The notes below the pieces were generated by a model. The model saw only the letters and a list, made by a program, of their open reading frames with translations, had not been told where the DNA came from and ran no database searches. A DNA stretch of 64,000 nucleotides. Source: Atopobium sp. oral taxon 199 str. F0494. GTDB lineage: Bacteria; Actinomycetota; Coriobacteriia; Coriobacteriales; Atopobiaceae. The stretch covers positions 744,001 through 808,000 of the forward strand of contig NZ_KE150486.1 of the NCBI RefSeq assembly GCF_000411555.1, written 5' to 3'. How positions within the stretch are numbered: position 1 is the first letter of the stretch; the number at the start of each line of letters is the position of its first letter. Of this stretch, positions 1-8,856 are shown in pieces. A program made the translations under genes and the position numbers.

Positions 1-1267
1 AGCTGATAGCGGGAGCTTCAAGCGGCTGCGGATACACGTCCACGATACCGGGGCAGACCTCGGCGCCACAGCACTCCTCAAAGAGGGCGGCCGCGATATC
101 GGCCACATCGGCGCAGGCATTCGGATCGACTCCGCGCTCAAAACGGATTGAAGCCTCGCTCATGAGATCAAGATTTCTGCTGGTACGGCTAATATGTCCA
201 TGGTCAAAGACGGCGGATTCAAGAAGCACGTCAACCGTAGCCTCGTCAATCTCTGAATCAAGGCCGCCCATAACGCCTGCAAGAGCAACCGGCGTTGCGC
301 CGTCATCGGTAATGAGAGCCATATCGGGGGTCAGAACGCGATCCTGACCGTCAAGGGTGGTAATGTGCTCGCCGTCCGCGGCCGCACGCACCACAATATG
401 GCGTTTACCGTCACGCTCGATAAGTTTACCGAGGTCAAACGCGTGCAGAGGCTGCCCTGTCAGATACATTACATAGTTGGTAACGTCAACCACATTGTTG
501 ATAGGCCGGCCTCCCGCCGCAGTGACGCGGCGCGCAAGCCACTCGGGGCTCGCTCCAATCTTGACGTTGCGCACCACACGAGCAGTATAGCGAGAGCATA
601 ACGAAGCGTCATCTATGGCGACATCTACAAGGTCGGACGCGTCAGAACCTTGCTCCATCTGAATCGTAGGCAGCGCAATATGGGTGTCCTCGTCATACAT
701 CGCGGAAACCTCAACGGCCACACCCGTCATGGACAGGCAGTCAGGACGGTTGGGCGTCATCTCGCAGTCAAGCACGGTATCGGACATGCCCAGGTAATCG
801 GTTATCGGCATGCCGATTGGAGCGTCATCGGGAAGAATCATGATGCCGCCGCAGTCATCGCCAAGAGCGAGCTCGCGAGAGGAGCAGTTCATGCCGCATG
901 AATCAACGCCGCGCAGCTTGGACTTCTTAATCTTGAAATCCCCCGGCAGCACCGCGCCAATCATGGCGGTCACAATGTGATCCCCTTCGTTGAAGTTCTG
1001 AGCGCCGCAAACAATCTGAAGCGGCTCGGGGTTACCTTCAGCGTCAACGTTGTTCTTCCCCACATCCACCAGGGTAACGAACATATGGTCAGAATCGGGA
1101 TGAGGCGTCTTTTTGACAACTTGCGCCGTCACCACATGGTCAAGATTCGCGCCCACGCGCTCGACCGCCTCAACCTCGGTACCGGTACGGACGAACTCTT
1201 TTTCAAGGTCAAGCGGGTCTTCCGGCAGGTCAACCATCGTCTTGAGCCACTCATAAGATATGCGCAT
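1..1267 (-). CDS. pheT: Phenylalanyl-tRNA synthetase beta subunit (5' part only)
   Basis: Beta subunit of the heterotetrameric enzyme that charges tRNA-Phe. About 422 N-terminal residues are visible; the C-terminal half lies beyond the window edge. Reading from ATG at 1267 gives MRISYEWLKTMVDLPEDP, then the tRNA-binding OB-fold region with HPDSDHM and QIVCGAQNF, then the B3/B4 editing region with NRPDCLSM, NNVVDVTNYVM and GQPLHAFD, which are typical of bacterial PheT. It lies about 90 bp downstream of pheS on the same strand, so the two are probably one operon under the T-box upstream of pheS. No frameshift is seen in the visible part. Confidence 0.95.
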   Translation of the reverse strand, partial: MRISYEWLKTMVDLPEDPLDLEKEFVRTGTEVEAVERVGANLDHVVTAQVVKKTPHPDSDHMFVTLVDVGKNNVDAEGNPEPLQIVCGAQNFNEGDHIVTAMIGAVLPGDFKIKKSKLRGVDSCGMNCSSRELALGDDCGGIMILPDDAPIGMPITDYLGMSDTVLDCEMTPNRPDCLSMTGVAVEVSAMYDEDTHIALPTIQMEQGSDASDLVDVAIDDASLCSRYTARVVRNVKIGASPEWLARRVTAAGGRPINNVVDVTNYVMYLTGQPLHAFDLGKLIERDGKRHIVVRAAADGEHITTLDGQDRVLTPDMALITDDGATPVALAGVMGGLDSEIDEATVDVLLESAVFDHGHISRTSRNLDLMSEASIRFERGVDPNACADVADIAAALFEECCGAEVCPGIVDVYPQPLEAPAIS

Positions 1268-1355
1268 GAAAAAACCTTTCTCGCAAGCACTGCTGCAGAT
1301 GTTGTCACTTCAGTCACCGTCAGCGGGCTACCACAGCGCGACGAAGATACAACGA

Positions 1356-2423
1356 TTAGAACTGGCGGAGCACGCGCTCATCACCGGAGATAAGCATGCG
1401 CAGGTCAGGGAGGTCATAGCGAAGCGCGGCTACACGCTCAACGCCGATGCCGAAGGCAAAGCCGGTATACACTTCCGAATCGATGCCGCAGTACTCAAAG
1501 ACGTTGGGGTCCACCATGCCGCAGCCAAGAATCTCAAGCCAACCCGTATACTTGCAGAAACGGCAGCCTTCGCCGTGACACACGCCACAAGACACATCCA
1601 CCTCGCAGCTTGGCTCTGTAAACGGGAAGAAGTGAGGGCGGTACCTGGTCGCGCGGTCTTTACCAAAAATCTCACGGGTAAAGTGGTCAAGCGTCCCTTT
1701 GAGATCGCCGAACGTAATACCCTCGTCAACCACCAGACCTTCCATCTGCGTAAACTGCGGCAGATGGTTAGCGTCTGCCGTATCGGGACGAAAGACGGTA
1801 CCGGGACAAATCATGTAGATGGGAGGCTTTTTTGTTTCCATCGTATGTACCTGAACACCTGAGGTTTGCGTGCGCAGCAGCACATCAGACTCGCCGAGCA
1901 CATGGCTCTTCTTGCCCTCCGGAGCTCTATCTTCCACATAAAAGGTATCTTTGCTTGAACGGCTGGGATGGTCCTCAGGCGCGTTGAGCGCGGTAAAATT
2001 GTAGTACGTTGTTTCAACGTAGGGGCCGCTCTCAACGGTGTACCCCAGGCTGACAAAGATGTCTTCCATCTCTTCTCGCACCTGCTCAATAAGGTGCTGT
2101 GTACCGGGAGAAACACGACGGCCGGGCAAGGTGACATCGGTAGCTTCGGCCCTCATGCGCCGCTCAAGCTCAGCGCGCTTCAGCGCCACCTGACGCTCGC
2201 GAATAGCCGTCTCCACGTTGGCTCGCACCGTATTGGCAAGCTGCCCCATAGCGGGACGCTGGTCCGCAGGAACCGATCCCATCATGCGCATGATAGCTGT
2301 CAGCGATCCTTTTTTGCCCAACGACCTCACGCGCACCTCATCAAGCGCGCTTAAGCTGGCCGCCTCGGCGACGCCCTTCAACACCTGCCCGCGAATCTGC
2401 TGCAGTTCTTCGGACATTCCCAT
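1356..2423 (-). CDS. pheS: Phenylalanyl-tRNA synthetase alpha subunit
   Basis: Catalytic subunit of the class II Phe-tRNA synthetase, 355 residues, the usual length. A helical N-terminal tRNA-binding arm is followed by the catalytic core. Motif 2 appears in TVFRPDTADANHLPQF, and motif 3 near residues 321-336 in FAFGIGVERVAALRY. I chose the ATG at 2423 because AAAGGAG lies 7 bases before it. An upstream in-frame start at 2471 would run through the leader's terminator hairpin and has no ribosome site. The gene is immediately downstream of a Phe T-box and upstream of pheT, so tRNA-Phe charging probably controls it by transcription attenuation. Confidence 0.97.
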   Translation of the reverse strand: MGMSEELQQIRGQVLKGVAEAASLSALDEVRVRSLGKKGSLTAIMRMMGSVPADQRPAMGQLANTVRANVETAIRERQVALKRAELERRMRAEATDVTLPGRRVSPGTQHLIEQVREEMEDIFVSLGYTVESGPYVETTYYNFTALNAPEDHPSRSSKDTFYVEDRAPEGKKSHVLGESDVLLRTQTSGVQVHTMETKKPPIYMICPGTVFRPDTADANHLPQFTQMEGLVVDEGITFGDLKGTLDHFTREIFGKDRATRYRPHFFPFTEPSCEVDVSCGVCHGEGCRFCKYTGWLEILGCGMVDPNVFEYCGIDSEVYTGFAFGIGVERVAALRYDLPDLRMLISGDERVLRQF

Positions 2424-2436
2424 GTACGTACTCCTT

Positions 2437-2745
2437 TTGTAAAAAACCGCCCCGAACACTTCTGTGTCCAAGGACGGATAAGCTCCGCGGTACCACCTCG
2501 GTTGACCAGCGGGTTTTTTCTCCCACCAGCCCTCTTGTGAGCTTCGTTTCGTGAAGCGGCCGACTTCCCTACTGAGCCTCCAAAAGAGGTACTGCTCGCC
2601 CTCGTAAGGTACGTACCTCAGGAGTTTTTCTCCTTCTTGGCGCCGTTCAGGTCATAGCTCGGGAGTGAACTTTGAACGCTACCGCGCAGGAACCTCTCAG
2701 CTGCAGGTTCCCTCTCTGTCCGCGGCGTCTGCGACCAAACCTCTC
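2437..2745 (-). promoter_or_regulatory. T-box leader of pheST (Phe specifier)
   Basis: The leader RNA is read from about 2745 down to 2437. The conserved T-box core GAGGTGGTACCGCGG is the complement of 2485-2499. The specifier codon TTC (Phe) is the complement of 2667-2669, followed by the typical ACTCCCGAGC. A Stem I distal hairpin is visible near 2690-2715, with GGAACC and GGTTCC arms. A terminator hairpin (complement of about 2443-2480, CCGTCC pairing with GGGCGG, plus ACAC/GTGT) is followed by a T6 run just before the pheS ribosome site. In this known RNA family, uncharged tRNA-Phe stabilises the antiterminator and lets pheST be transcribed. Confidence 0.93.
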
Positions 2746-2768
2746 CGTCAACGCGCCTGCCTAGCGTA

Positions 2769-3581
2769 TCACACACGCACGCGTTTGACGGCGAAAATCA
2801 CGCGTTTCACCGCAAATACGACAAGAAGCGTTGCTACGGCGAGAAGAACGATGGTGCCACCGGGCTTCAGCCCCAGCTCGTAGGAGACTACCAGGCCACT
2901 CAAAGACGTCAGCACGCCAATACCTGAAGAAATCAAACAGCATTGCTTCCATGAGCGCGAAAGCTGCAGAGCGCAAGCTACCGGTACCACCATCATGCTT
3001 GAAACAATGAGCGAACCTACCGTGCGTGCCGCCACGGCAACCACCAGCGCAACCGCAATAACAAAGCCAAAGTTGGTAAGGCTTACAGGAACACCAACCG
3101 CGCGAGCGTGTCGCTCGTCAAAGGACATTAGAAAAAGTTCGCGGCGCATACAAAACACATACGCCACCGCCAGCACGCTGATGATTACGATGATATGCGT
3201 TTCTTGCTCGCTTACGGTCAGGATGCTGCCGAACATGAAACTGTTAAAACTTGACGAGTTGGGCACAAACCCTGAAAGCACACCCGCAAGGCCAATGCCC
3301 GCGGCCATGACGACCGCAACGGCCAGCTCGGACTGATCTTTGAAACGGCGGCGCACTCCCTCAACACACAGCGCTCCGGTAAAACACGCTACCACGGCAC
3401 CTATCACGGGATTGACGCCTGCGATAAGACCGCCGGCCACACCGGCAAGCGATGTATGGGAAAGCGCGTCTCCAATCATCGAAAGACGCTTAAGTACCAC
3501 CGTGACGCCCACCAGAGGAATGACTGCTCCCAGCAATACGCCGACCATAACGCCTCGCTGCATGAATACGTACTCAAACAT
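2769..3581 (-). CDS. Zinc/manganese ABC transporter permease
   Basis: Membrane subunit of the ZnuB/MntB family (ABC-3 permeases), about 270 residues and strongly hydrophobic with seven or eight likely membrane spans. It would carry divalent metal delivered by the lipoprotein encoded upstream and be powered by the adjacent ATPase. I chose ATG at 3581 (MFEYVFMQRGVMVG); it overlaps the end of the ATPase gene by 8 bases, as expected for translational coupling. Longer in-frame extensions run entirely inside the ATPase gene and look spurious. The family is clear; the exact metal is inferred from the His-rich partners. Confidence 0.92.
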   Translation of the reverse strand: MFEYVFMQRGVMVGVLLGAVIPLVGVTVVLKRLSMIGDALSHTSLAGVAGGLIAGVNPVIGAVVACFTGALCVEGVRRRFKDQSELAVAVVMAAGIGLAGVLSGFVPNSSSFNSFMFGSILTVSEQETHIIVIISVLAVAYVFCMRRELFLMSFDERHARAVGVPVSLTNFGFVIAVALVVAVAARTVGSLIVSSMMVVPVACALQLSRSWKQCCLISSGIGVLTSLSGLVVSYELGLKPGGTIVLLAVATLLVVFAVKRVIFAVKRVRV

Positions 3582-4401
3582 GCTGTCCGCTCCCCTCGTC
3601 TTCATGGTCTTCCGGAAGCGCGTAGGCCTCATCAAAATCATCAAGTGAACCTCTGTCTTGCGCGTGCCCGCCGCAGCAATGGCTGCCATGTTCGGCGCAG
3701 TGACTCTCGCCGTGACCGCGCCCGGCCATCTCATGCGCGCCATGGTCAGCAACCTCGATTACCCGACAGGCGAGTACATCAAGCGCCGCCATATCATGGG
3801 TGACGAGAAGCACCGCAAGGTCGCGGCTCACATGAGCTTCGCGAACAAGCGAATAGAAATGGTCACGACTCTCTTTATCGAGGCCTGTCGTAGGTTCGTC
3901 CAAAATAAGCAGCTCGGGATTGCTGACTAGCGCGCAGGCAAGGCGCACGCGCTGAAGCTGGCCACCGGAAAGCTCGCGGATAATGCGCGTTGTAAATGTA
4001 CTCATGCCTACAAGCTCTAAGGCTTCAAGGCTCCGGCTCCGGCGCTCTTTGCCACTCAGCCTCTCTTTTTTGGCGCGCGCATACTGGCTGGCGTCGACAA
4101 GCTCCAAAACGCTTGCCGGAAAACGATTTGTCGCCTCGGCTGGAATCTGCGGTACATAACCGACAAGCTCCCAATCCTTAAATTTTGTCGCCGGAGTACC
4201 AAAGAGCTCAGCCGTACCCGAAGACGGTGTGAACTCGCCGATGACAAGGCGGGCAAGCGTTGACTTGCCCGCCCCGTTGTCGCCGATAAGTGCGCAAATC
4301 TCTCCGCGCGGCACTGTGAGCGTAACGTTTTCAAGAACAGGGGCTTCTCGATACGAAAAACTTACGTTCTTAAGTGATATGACGTTTGCGCATTTCTGCA
4401 A
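3574..4401 (-). CDS. Zinc/manganese ABC transporter ATPase with His/Cys-rich tail
   Basis: ATP-binding subunit of the same importer (ZnuC/MntA family), about 275 residues. It has Walker A GDNGAGKST, signature LSGGQ, Walker B LLILDEPT and the switch His in LLVTHDMA. The best start is TTG at 4401, five bases after AAGGAGG; an upstream TTG at 4428 lies within the binding-protein gene. After the normal ATPase fold the last roughly 50 residues are unusual: a stretch with about seven His and three Cys (including SHCCGGH), then an acidic end. This tail may bind metal inside the cell and act as a sensor or brake; that is inference. Confidence 0.92.
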   Translation of the reverse strand: MQKCANVISLKNVSFSYREAPVLENVTLTVPRGEICALIGDNGAGKSTLARLVIGEFTPSSGTAELFGTPATKFKDWELVGYVPQIPAEATNRFPASVLELVDASQYARAKKERLSGKERRSRSLEALELVGMSTFTTRIIRELSGGQLQRVRLACALVSNPELLILDEPTTGLDKESRDHFYSLVREAHVSRDLAVLLVTHDMAALDVLACRVIEVADHGAHEMAGRGHGESHCAEHGSHCCGGHAQDRGSLDDFDEAYALPEDHEDEGSGQHV

Positions 4402-4411
4402 CACGTCCTCC

Positions 4412-5500
4412 TTACGACAAAGCGTCAACCAGCTCTTTCAGGTTGGCATTCATGACGGAGATGTAATCCTCGCCATTTTTGAGTTGCTCATCTGTCAGAC
4501 CCTCAAGCGGATTGAGCTCTCTTACCGTAGCACCTGTCGCGTCAGCAATAGCCTGCGCGACTTTGGGACTTACCAGCTCCTCAGAGAAGATGGTCTTGAC
4601 GTTGTGCTCCTTCACAAAGTCAGCAATCTCTTTCATCTGCTGCGCATTTGGCTCCGCATCAGCCTCAACGCCTTCAATGGGCATCTGCTCAAGGCCATAG
4701 GCATCGCACATATACCCAAAGGCCTCATGCGAAACGACAATGGTCTTGTTGGGAAGGGGGTCGAGCTGCTTGCGATACTTGCCGTCAAGCGTCTCGAAGT
4801 CTGCCTGAGCCTTCTTGAAGTTGTCCTCATACAAATCTTTGTGAGCAGAATCCGCCTTCACAAGAGCGTCACAGATGTTTTTCATCTCGGCTATGGCGTT
4901 GACCGGGCTCAGCCACACATGCGGATCGGTGTCTCCGTGGTCATGACCGTAGCCGTGTTCGTGATCGTCCTCGTGGTCGTGATCGTCCTCGTCCTTATGC
5001 TCGTCCTCGTGGTCGTGCTCATGGTCATGCTCGTCTTCATCCTCATCGAGTTTTCTGAGCTCAATGCCCTGAGAAGCCTCGACCGCGACAAGCGTGGTAT
5101 CCTTACCAAGCCCGTCAAGCACATCCTGAACCCAGTGCTCCATGCCAGCGCCGTTGTACACCAGAAGATCAGCTTCTTGAATGGTTTTCATATCTTTGGT
5201 TGATGGCTCCCAATCATGGGGCTCTGTACCTGCAGGCACCAGGCAGGTGATATCGGCGTAATCTCCCGCGACCTTCTTTGCGAAGTCATACATGGGATAG
5301 AAGCTGGCCACGATATTCAGCTTCTTTGTTTTTGAATCAGTCACACCCTTGGACTTGCATCCGGCGAGAAGGGCTATCGAACCCAAGCCAAGCACGCCAA
5401 GCGCGCTCCGGCGAGAGATAACGCCGTAACCGCCGCAACGAGAGGCGGTACCAAAACGAGAAACGCCTGTATCCACAGTGTAATCAAAACGCTCTGACAT
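4412..5500 (-). CDS. Zinc-binding lipoprotein of an ABC importer (ZnuA/AdcA type)
   Basis: Cluster A-1/ZnuA-family metal-binding protein of 362 residues. The N-terminus has SRRSALGVLG (Arg pair at 30-31) and a lipobox LLAGC with Cys at 48, so it may be exported as a lipoprotein, possibly through Tat. Metal ligands expected for the family are visible in EPHDWEPS, DPHVWLSP and SHEAFGYM. Between the first two sites is a long Asp/Glu/His loop, the hallmark of zinc rather than manganese binders. ATG at 5500 is chosen because AAGGAG lies seven bases before it. It is the first gene of a binding protein-ATPase-permease operon. Zinc is the most likely substrate; manganese is not excluded. Confidence 0.93.
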   Translation of the reverse strand: MSERFDYTVDTGVSRFGTASRCGGYGVISRRSALGVLGLGSIALLAGCKSKGVTDSKTKKLNIVASFYPMYDFAKKVAGDYADITCLVPAGTEPHDWEPSTKDMKTIQEADLLVYNGAGMEHWVQDVLDGLGKDTTLVAVEASQGIELRKLDEDEDEHDHEHDHEDEHKDEDDHDHEDDHEHGYGHDHGDTDPHVWLSPVNAIAEMKNICDALVKADSAHKDLYEDNFKKAQADFETLDGKYRKQLDPLPNKTIVVSHEAFGYMCDAYGLEQMPIEGVEADAEPNAQQMKEIADFVKEHNVKTIFSEELVSPKVAQAIADATGATVRELNPLEGLTDEQLKNGEDYISVMNANLKELVDALS

Positions 5501-5556
5501 ATCCAAACTCCTTCTAACTCAAACGTGAGCATTTCTTCATAGGACCCTAAAATGCA

Positions 5557-5590
5557 CGAAAGCGAGCCACCTCAAGGTGACCCGCTTTCG
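5557..5590 (-). terminator. Strong hairpin downstream of the cell-wall hydrolase gene
   Basis: Arms of 16 bases at 5557-5572 and 5575-5590 pair almost perfectly (two G-U wobbles) around a two-base loop, followed on the minus strand by TGCATTTTAG. It sits between the hydrolase gene and the zinc operon and probably ends transcription of the former. Confidence 0.7.
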
Positions 5591-5666
5591 CAATGTGCTG
5601 TAAGGAGTATACCTCATATAACTTTTATTGCCAGCAAAAAATTACAAGCAAGCGTATGAAGCAAAC

Positions 5667-6926
5667 CTATGAAAGCGCTACGCCGCCAAGCCAGCCCCAG
5701 CGAGGCGTGGAGAGACCGCCGAGGTTGGAAATCCAAGATGACAGGCTTTGCGTGACGACATTGCCCGAGATGTTATGGCGAACCATACCGCCGCCGATGT
5801 AGATTCCGACGTGCCCGTAAATGAGCGCCGCAGCGGAACCTCCAAGAGACGCGACAGCGATAATCATGCCTGTTTGAATGGTGTTTCTGTCAGACGAATG
5901 GCACCACGAGTAGTACATGTCGCAGGCGTTTCCGTAGAAATGACCAATACCGGCATTTGAGAAAACGTTGGAAACCCAAGCGGCGCACATGCCAGCGCCG
6001 GTAGAGCCAGTATAGTTGGCGGCGCTTACGACCGCTGCCGCGGAGCCGGAACCTCCGGAAGAGCTTCCGCCTGAATTGGAGCCTCCATTATATGAGGAGC
6101 CGCCACCGGACGAGCCTCCGCCGGAATACGAACTGCTATTGGAATTTTGCTGCGCCGCGATGGCAGCTGCCTGCTGAGCCTCAAGAAGTTCCGCGTCACG
6201 CTGGGCGATAAGCTGCTTCACCTGATCATCCAAGCTATTTACATATTCAACGGCTTCGTTTTGCTTAGCGGTAATCTTATCGAGCTGCGCGCGCTGGTCA
6301 GCCTGAAGCGTCTGAAGACTTGCCTTCTGATTTTCAAGGTCGGCCTTCTTGTTCTCAAGTGCCTGGCGTTCTTGATCAAGGGCGTCACGCAGGGCCTTAA
6401 CCTCGGCAATCATCTTCTTATCAGATTCGGAAATCTTATCCAGATAATAGATGTTGCTGGTTAGCTCCTCAAAGGAGGCGGAGGAGAGAAGAACCTCAAG
6501 CGCGCCCTGAGGACCGGCCTTGTAATTGCTGGACATGCGAGCACCAAGCTGCTTGCGCTTCTCGGCAATCTCAGCTTCCTTCTGCTTGATCTCGTCCTGC
6601 TTCGCCTCAATATCGCTCTGCGTGCTGTCAATCTGCTTCTGAACGTCTTCGACCTTGTTGTTCGTGTCGTTCATGGCGCTTTGCATGGAAGAAACCTGCT
6701 CTGAGAGTTCCTTGAGCTTTGCTTGCGCCACGTCATACTGGCTCTGCGCGGAATCAATATCACTTTGGGTAATTGCAAGCGCGGCGCGCGGGCGCAAACC
6801 GAAAGACGCCGTTATCGCAGCCGCGGCGACTCCTGCTCCCAAGAATAATTTGCATGCGTCGCGACGGGAAATCGCTTGGTCGTACCTATCATCTTTGCTC
6901 GTATGAGCATTTCGTCTTAACGTCAT
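5667..6926 (-). CDS. Exported coiled-coil peptidoglycan hydrolase (NlpC/CHAP-like, PcsB architecture)
   Basis: Protein of 419 residues with three parts. Residues 1-51 are an export signal with a twin-arginine-like SRRDACKLFLG at 20-30. Residues about 55-250 are a long coiled coil rich in Gln, Lys, Asp and Glu, as in PcsB/CwlO. A Ser/Gly linker occupies about 260-295. The C-terminal domain has a likely catalytic Cys314 (GMCAAWVS) and His372 (YGHVGIYIGGG), fitting a cysteine peptidase/amidase of the CHAP or NlpC/P60 type. By family analogy it would cut peptidoglycan during division and be controlled by FtsEX through the coiled coil; no ftsEX gene is in the window. AAGGAG lies five bases before the ATG. 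Confidence 0.88.
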   Translation of the reverse strand: MTLRRNAHTSKDDRYDQAISRRDACKLFLGAGVAAAAITASFGLRPRAALAITQSDIDSAQSQYDVAQAKLKELSEQVSSMQSAMNDTNNKVEDVQKQIDSTQSDIEAKQDEIKQKEAEIAEKRKQLGARMSSNYKAGPQGALEVLLSSASFEELTSNIYYLDKISESDKKMIAEVKALRDALDQERQALENKKADLENQKASLQTLQADQRAQLDKITAKQNEAVEYVNSLDDQVKQLIAQRDAELLEAQQAAAIAAQQNSNSSSYSGGGSSGGGSSYNGGSNSGGSSSGGSGSAAAVVSAANYTGSTGAGMCAAWVSNVFSNAGIGHFYGNACDMYYSWCHSSDRNTIQTGMIIAVASLGGSAAALIYGHVGIYIGGGMVRHNISGNVVTQSLSSWISNLGGLSTPRWGWLGGVALS

Positions 6927-7077
6927 CGGGTCTCCTTGTGCATATAGGGAACGTGGGACCTATCCCGCTATTCTACCCGCTTTTTATGCTCTGCGCCAAA
7001 TTTTTGGCCACACGATTGTGAATTTTTCGAAGAAAAGCTCTGTCTCTGGCGAGAAGAACCACTGGTAACTAGCGCTT

Positions 7078-8172
7078 TTATCGGTTCTCAATGTGCGCCA
7101 CATTTTTAATAGAGATTGTCATTCTTCCGTCCGATTCGCGGATAAATTCAAGAAGCCCGGGGTGATTGGTCATTTCGGAAGGAAAGGTAATCTCAATACC
7201 GGTGTCCGTGCGAATCTTGTGGTTGCGCGCGATGCGGCCGGCAGGACCTCTCTTGACTGAAATTTCCTCCGGCAAGCGTTTTTCGACAGCCTGCGCCTCA
7301 TAGCGCTCCTGAATCTCCGGTCTGTCCTCAAAAACCCGGCGGCCAACCTTCACGGGATCGACAGTTTCATCCACCTCAACGGCCGCGGCAACCGCAGCCT
7401 TCGCGCGGGAAACTTCCACCGCAGGTTCAAGGCCGTACTCTTCAGCCAAATCCTGAACAATTTCGGTGACTTCACTGATGACCTCGTGGCTGGACGCCTC
7501 AGAGGAACACTGCAAAAAGAGTTCGGGCATAACGAGCTTGCTCTGACCGGCCATCGACCGCTCCCGATCATGAAAGTCAATGGCGCCGGTATCCAAATCA
7601 ATAACCGCGTAGGTATCAACTTTTTGCGTTGGACTTGGCAGCGTCGCGTCCTGCTTCAAAATCTCGTTGGAGCCGCTCAAAACATCGTGAATAAAAGACT
7701 GTCTGCGCGGAAGCACAACAATCGCAAAAAGCCGTCTGCCATTGCCCTCAAAGGCTTCATCAGCGGCACGCGCGCCAGACGCGTTGGAAACACCGCCGTC
7801 CTCGCCCGCTGTATCTGAAGCGTCCGCTAACGATGCCTTGGCATCGGTATCGAGATAGTCCGCCACCAAAAGATCGCACTGTTCGGTTTCATCCGCCTTA
7901 CGCAAATTTTCCCAGAACCACTGAGCAATCTGCACCGAAAACTCCACGAATCCAAAATCGCCTGCGGTGTACTCCTGAAGTCCTCCCGCAAAGTTGCTCT
8001 TCTCGGCAAACGCACCGTGGCGAGATTCCGGATTAGACGTAATCTTGCGAAGGCGCCGCTGCACGTATGAGCGCGTCTGACGGTCTTCCAGATCCAAAGC
8101 GGTGTCGGAAAAGTACTTTGCACCCGTCTCAAAATCAAAGACGTGCAGGATAGCCTTGGAAACGCGAAGCAT
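7078..8172 (-). CDS. Nucleoid-associated protein, NA37/YejK family
   Basis: The 364-residue product resembles the 37-kDa nucleoid-associated (NdpA/YejK) family: an N-terminal region starting MLRVSKAILHVFDF, a middle segment with ELFLQCSS, and a C-terminal domain with DTGIEITFPSE and GRMTISIKNV. Members bind DNA, but their exact role is unsettled. About residues 115-145 form an Ala/Asp/Gly-rich insert that is probably disordered. AGGGG precedes the ATG at 8172. It sits between a cell-wall hydrolase and a PTS EIIA with no obvious functional link. The assignment is by pattern recognition; the family is better known in Gram-negative bacteria but also occurs in Gram-positives. Confidence 0.75.
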   Translation of the reverse strand: MLRVSKAILHVFDFETGAKYFSDTALDLEDRQTRSYVQRRLRKITSNPESRHGAFAEKSNFAGGLQEYTAGDFGFVEFSVQIAQWFWENLRKADETEQCDLLVADYLDTDAKASLADASDTAGEDGGVSNASGARAADEAFEGNGRRLFAIVVLPRRQSFIHDVLSGSNEILKQDATLPSPTQKVDTYAVIDLDTGAIDFHDRERSMAGQSKLVMPELFLQCSSEASSHEVISEVTEIVQDLAEEYGLEPAVEVSRAKAAVAAAVEVDETVDPVKVGRRVFEDRPEIQERYEAQAVEKRLPEEISVKRGPAGRIARNHKIRTDTGIEITFPSEMTNHPGLLEFIRESDGRMTISIKNVAHIENR

Positions 8173-8206
8173 GTAAGAAAACCCCTAACGAAAAAAACGC
8201 CAAACC

Positions 8207-8770
8207 TTAGCGTGAAACGTGCAGAATCGGATCGCCGAGCTTGACCAACGGACGGCCGCCCACCAACGTACCCGACTCTCCCACCAGATCAATACGGCTA
8301 AACTCGTCCGCATTGGTAATCGTAATGACTACCACATTCTCGTATCCGGCGGACTCAATACCAAGCGAATCAAACGCGATGAGTGGCGCGCCCGCTTTAA
8401 CATCGTCATTCACATGCACAAAACGCCTGAAACCCTTGCCGTTCATTTTGACGGTGTCAACGCCGATGTGAATCAGAATTTCAATGCCACCCTCGGTGGT
8501 CAAGCCAATTGAGTGGTTTGTTACGTTAGTAGCCGTCACGCGAGCATCACAGGGAGCGTAAATGCAGTCAAGACCCACAGGTAAAATGCCGTACCCCTCG
8601 CCAAAAAGACCGCTGGAAATTACCTCGTCATGAACCTCTTGCACGCTCATCAGCACGCCAGAACAAGGAGCGTATACGGTATCTTCACGCGTAGCGAACG
8701 TAGCCTTTTGCGGCGTCTCGTCATCATTGACGGACACGAATACGTTTTTGACCTTAGACCAAAGACTCAT
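8207..8770 (-). CDS. PTS glucose-type EIIA domain protein
   Basis: Free-standing EIIA of the glucose superfamily, 187 residues. The phosphorylatable His is expected at residue 101 in ILIHIGVDTV, with its partner His at 86 (TNHSIGL); KMNGKGF follows as in other EIIA-Glc proteins. It takes phosphate from HPr and passes it to an EIIB domain. No matching EIIBC, HPr or EI gene is in the window, so it probably serves a permease encoded elsewhere or has a regulatory role. The final 20 residues continue past the usual end (GGRPLVKLGDPILHV). The ATG at 8770 gives a full-length protein. Confidence 0.92.
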   Translation of the reverse strand: MSLWSKVKNVFVSVNDDETPQKATFATREDTVYAPCSGVLMSVQEVHDEVISSGLFGEGYGILPVGLDCIYAPCDARVTATNVTNHSIGLTTEGGIEILIHIGVDTVKMNGKGFRRFVHVNDDVKAGAPLIAFDSLGIESAGYENVVVITITNADEFSRIDLVGESGTLVGGRPLVKLGDPILHVSR

Positions 8771-8856
8771 GATTCCTCCAGTACCTTCATCGTATGTGGC
8801 GAGAAGAACATCAACACATCAGGCTTATTCTACCTAAGGAGAGGATCAAACGGAAT

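Noticed and set aside
2424-2471. Upstream in-frame extension of pheS by 16 codons
   Set aside because: It crosses the T-box terminator hairpin and lacks a ribosome site, while the ATG at 2423 has a good one.
4950-5045. Short repeats that look like a tandem array or CRISPR fragment
   Set aside because: They encode the acidic His-rich loop of the zinc-binding protein, are in frame, and have no spacer-repeat regularity.
4229-5203. A 324-codon plus-strand frame over the zinc lipoprotein and ATPase
   Set aside because: Antisense to two genes with clear motifs; its Val-rich stretch is only the reverse of the Asp/His-rich loop.
6040-6140. Low-complexity repeat
   Set aside because: It encodes the Ser/Gly linker of the cell-wall hydrolase.
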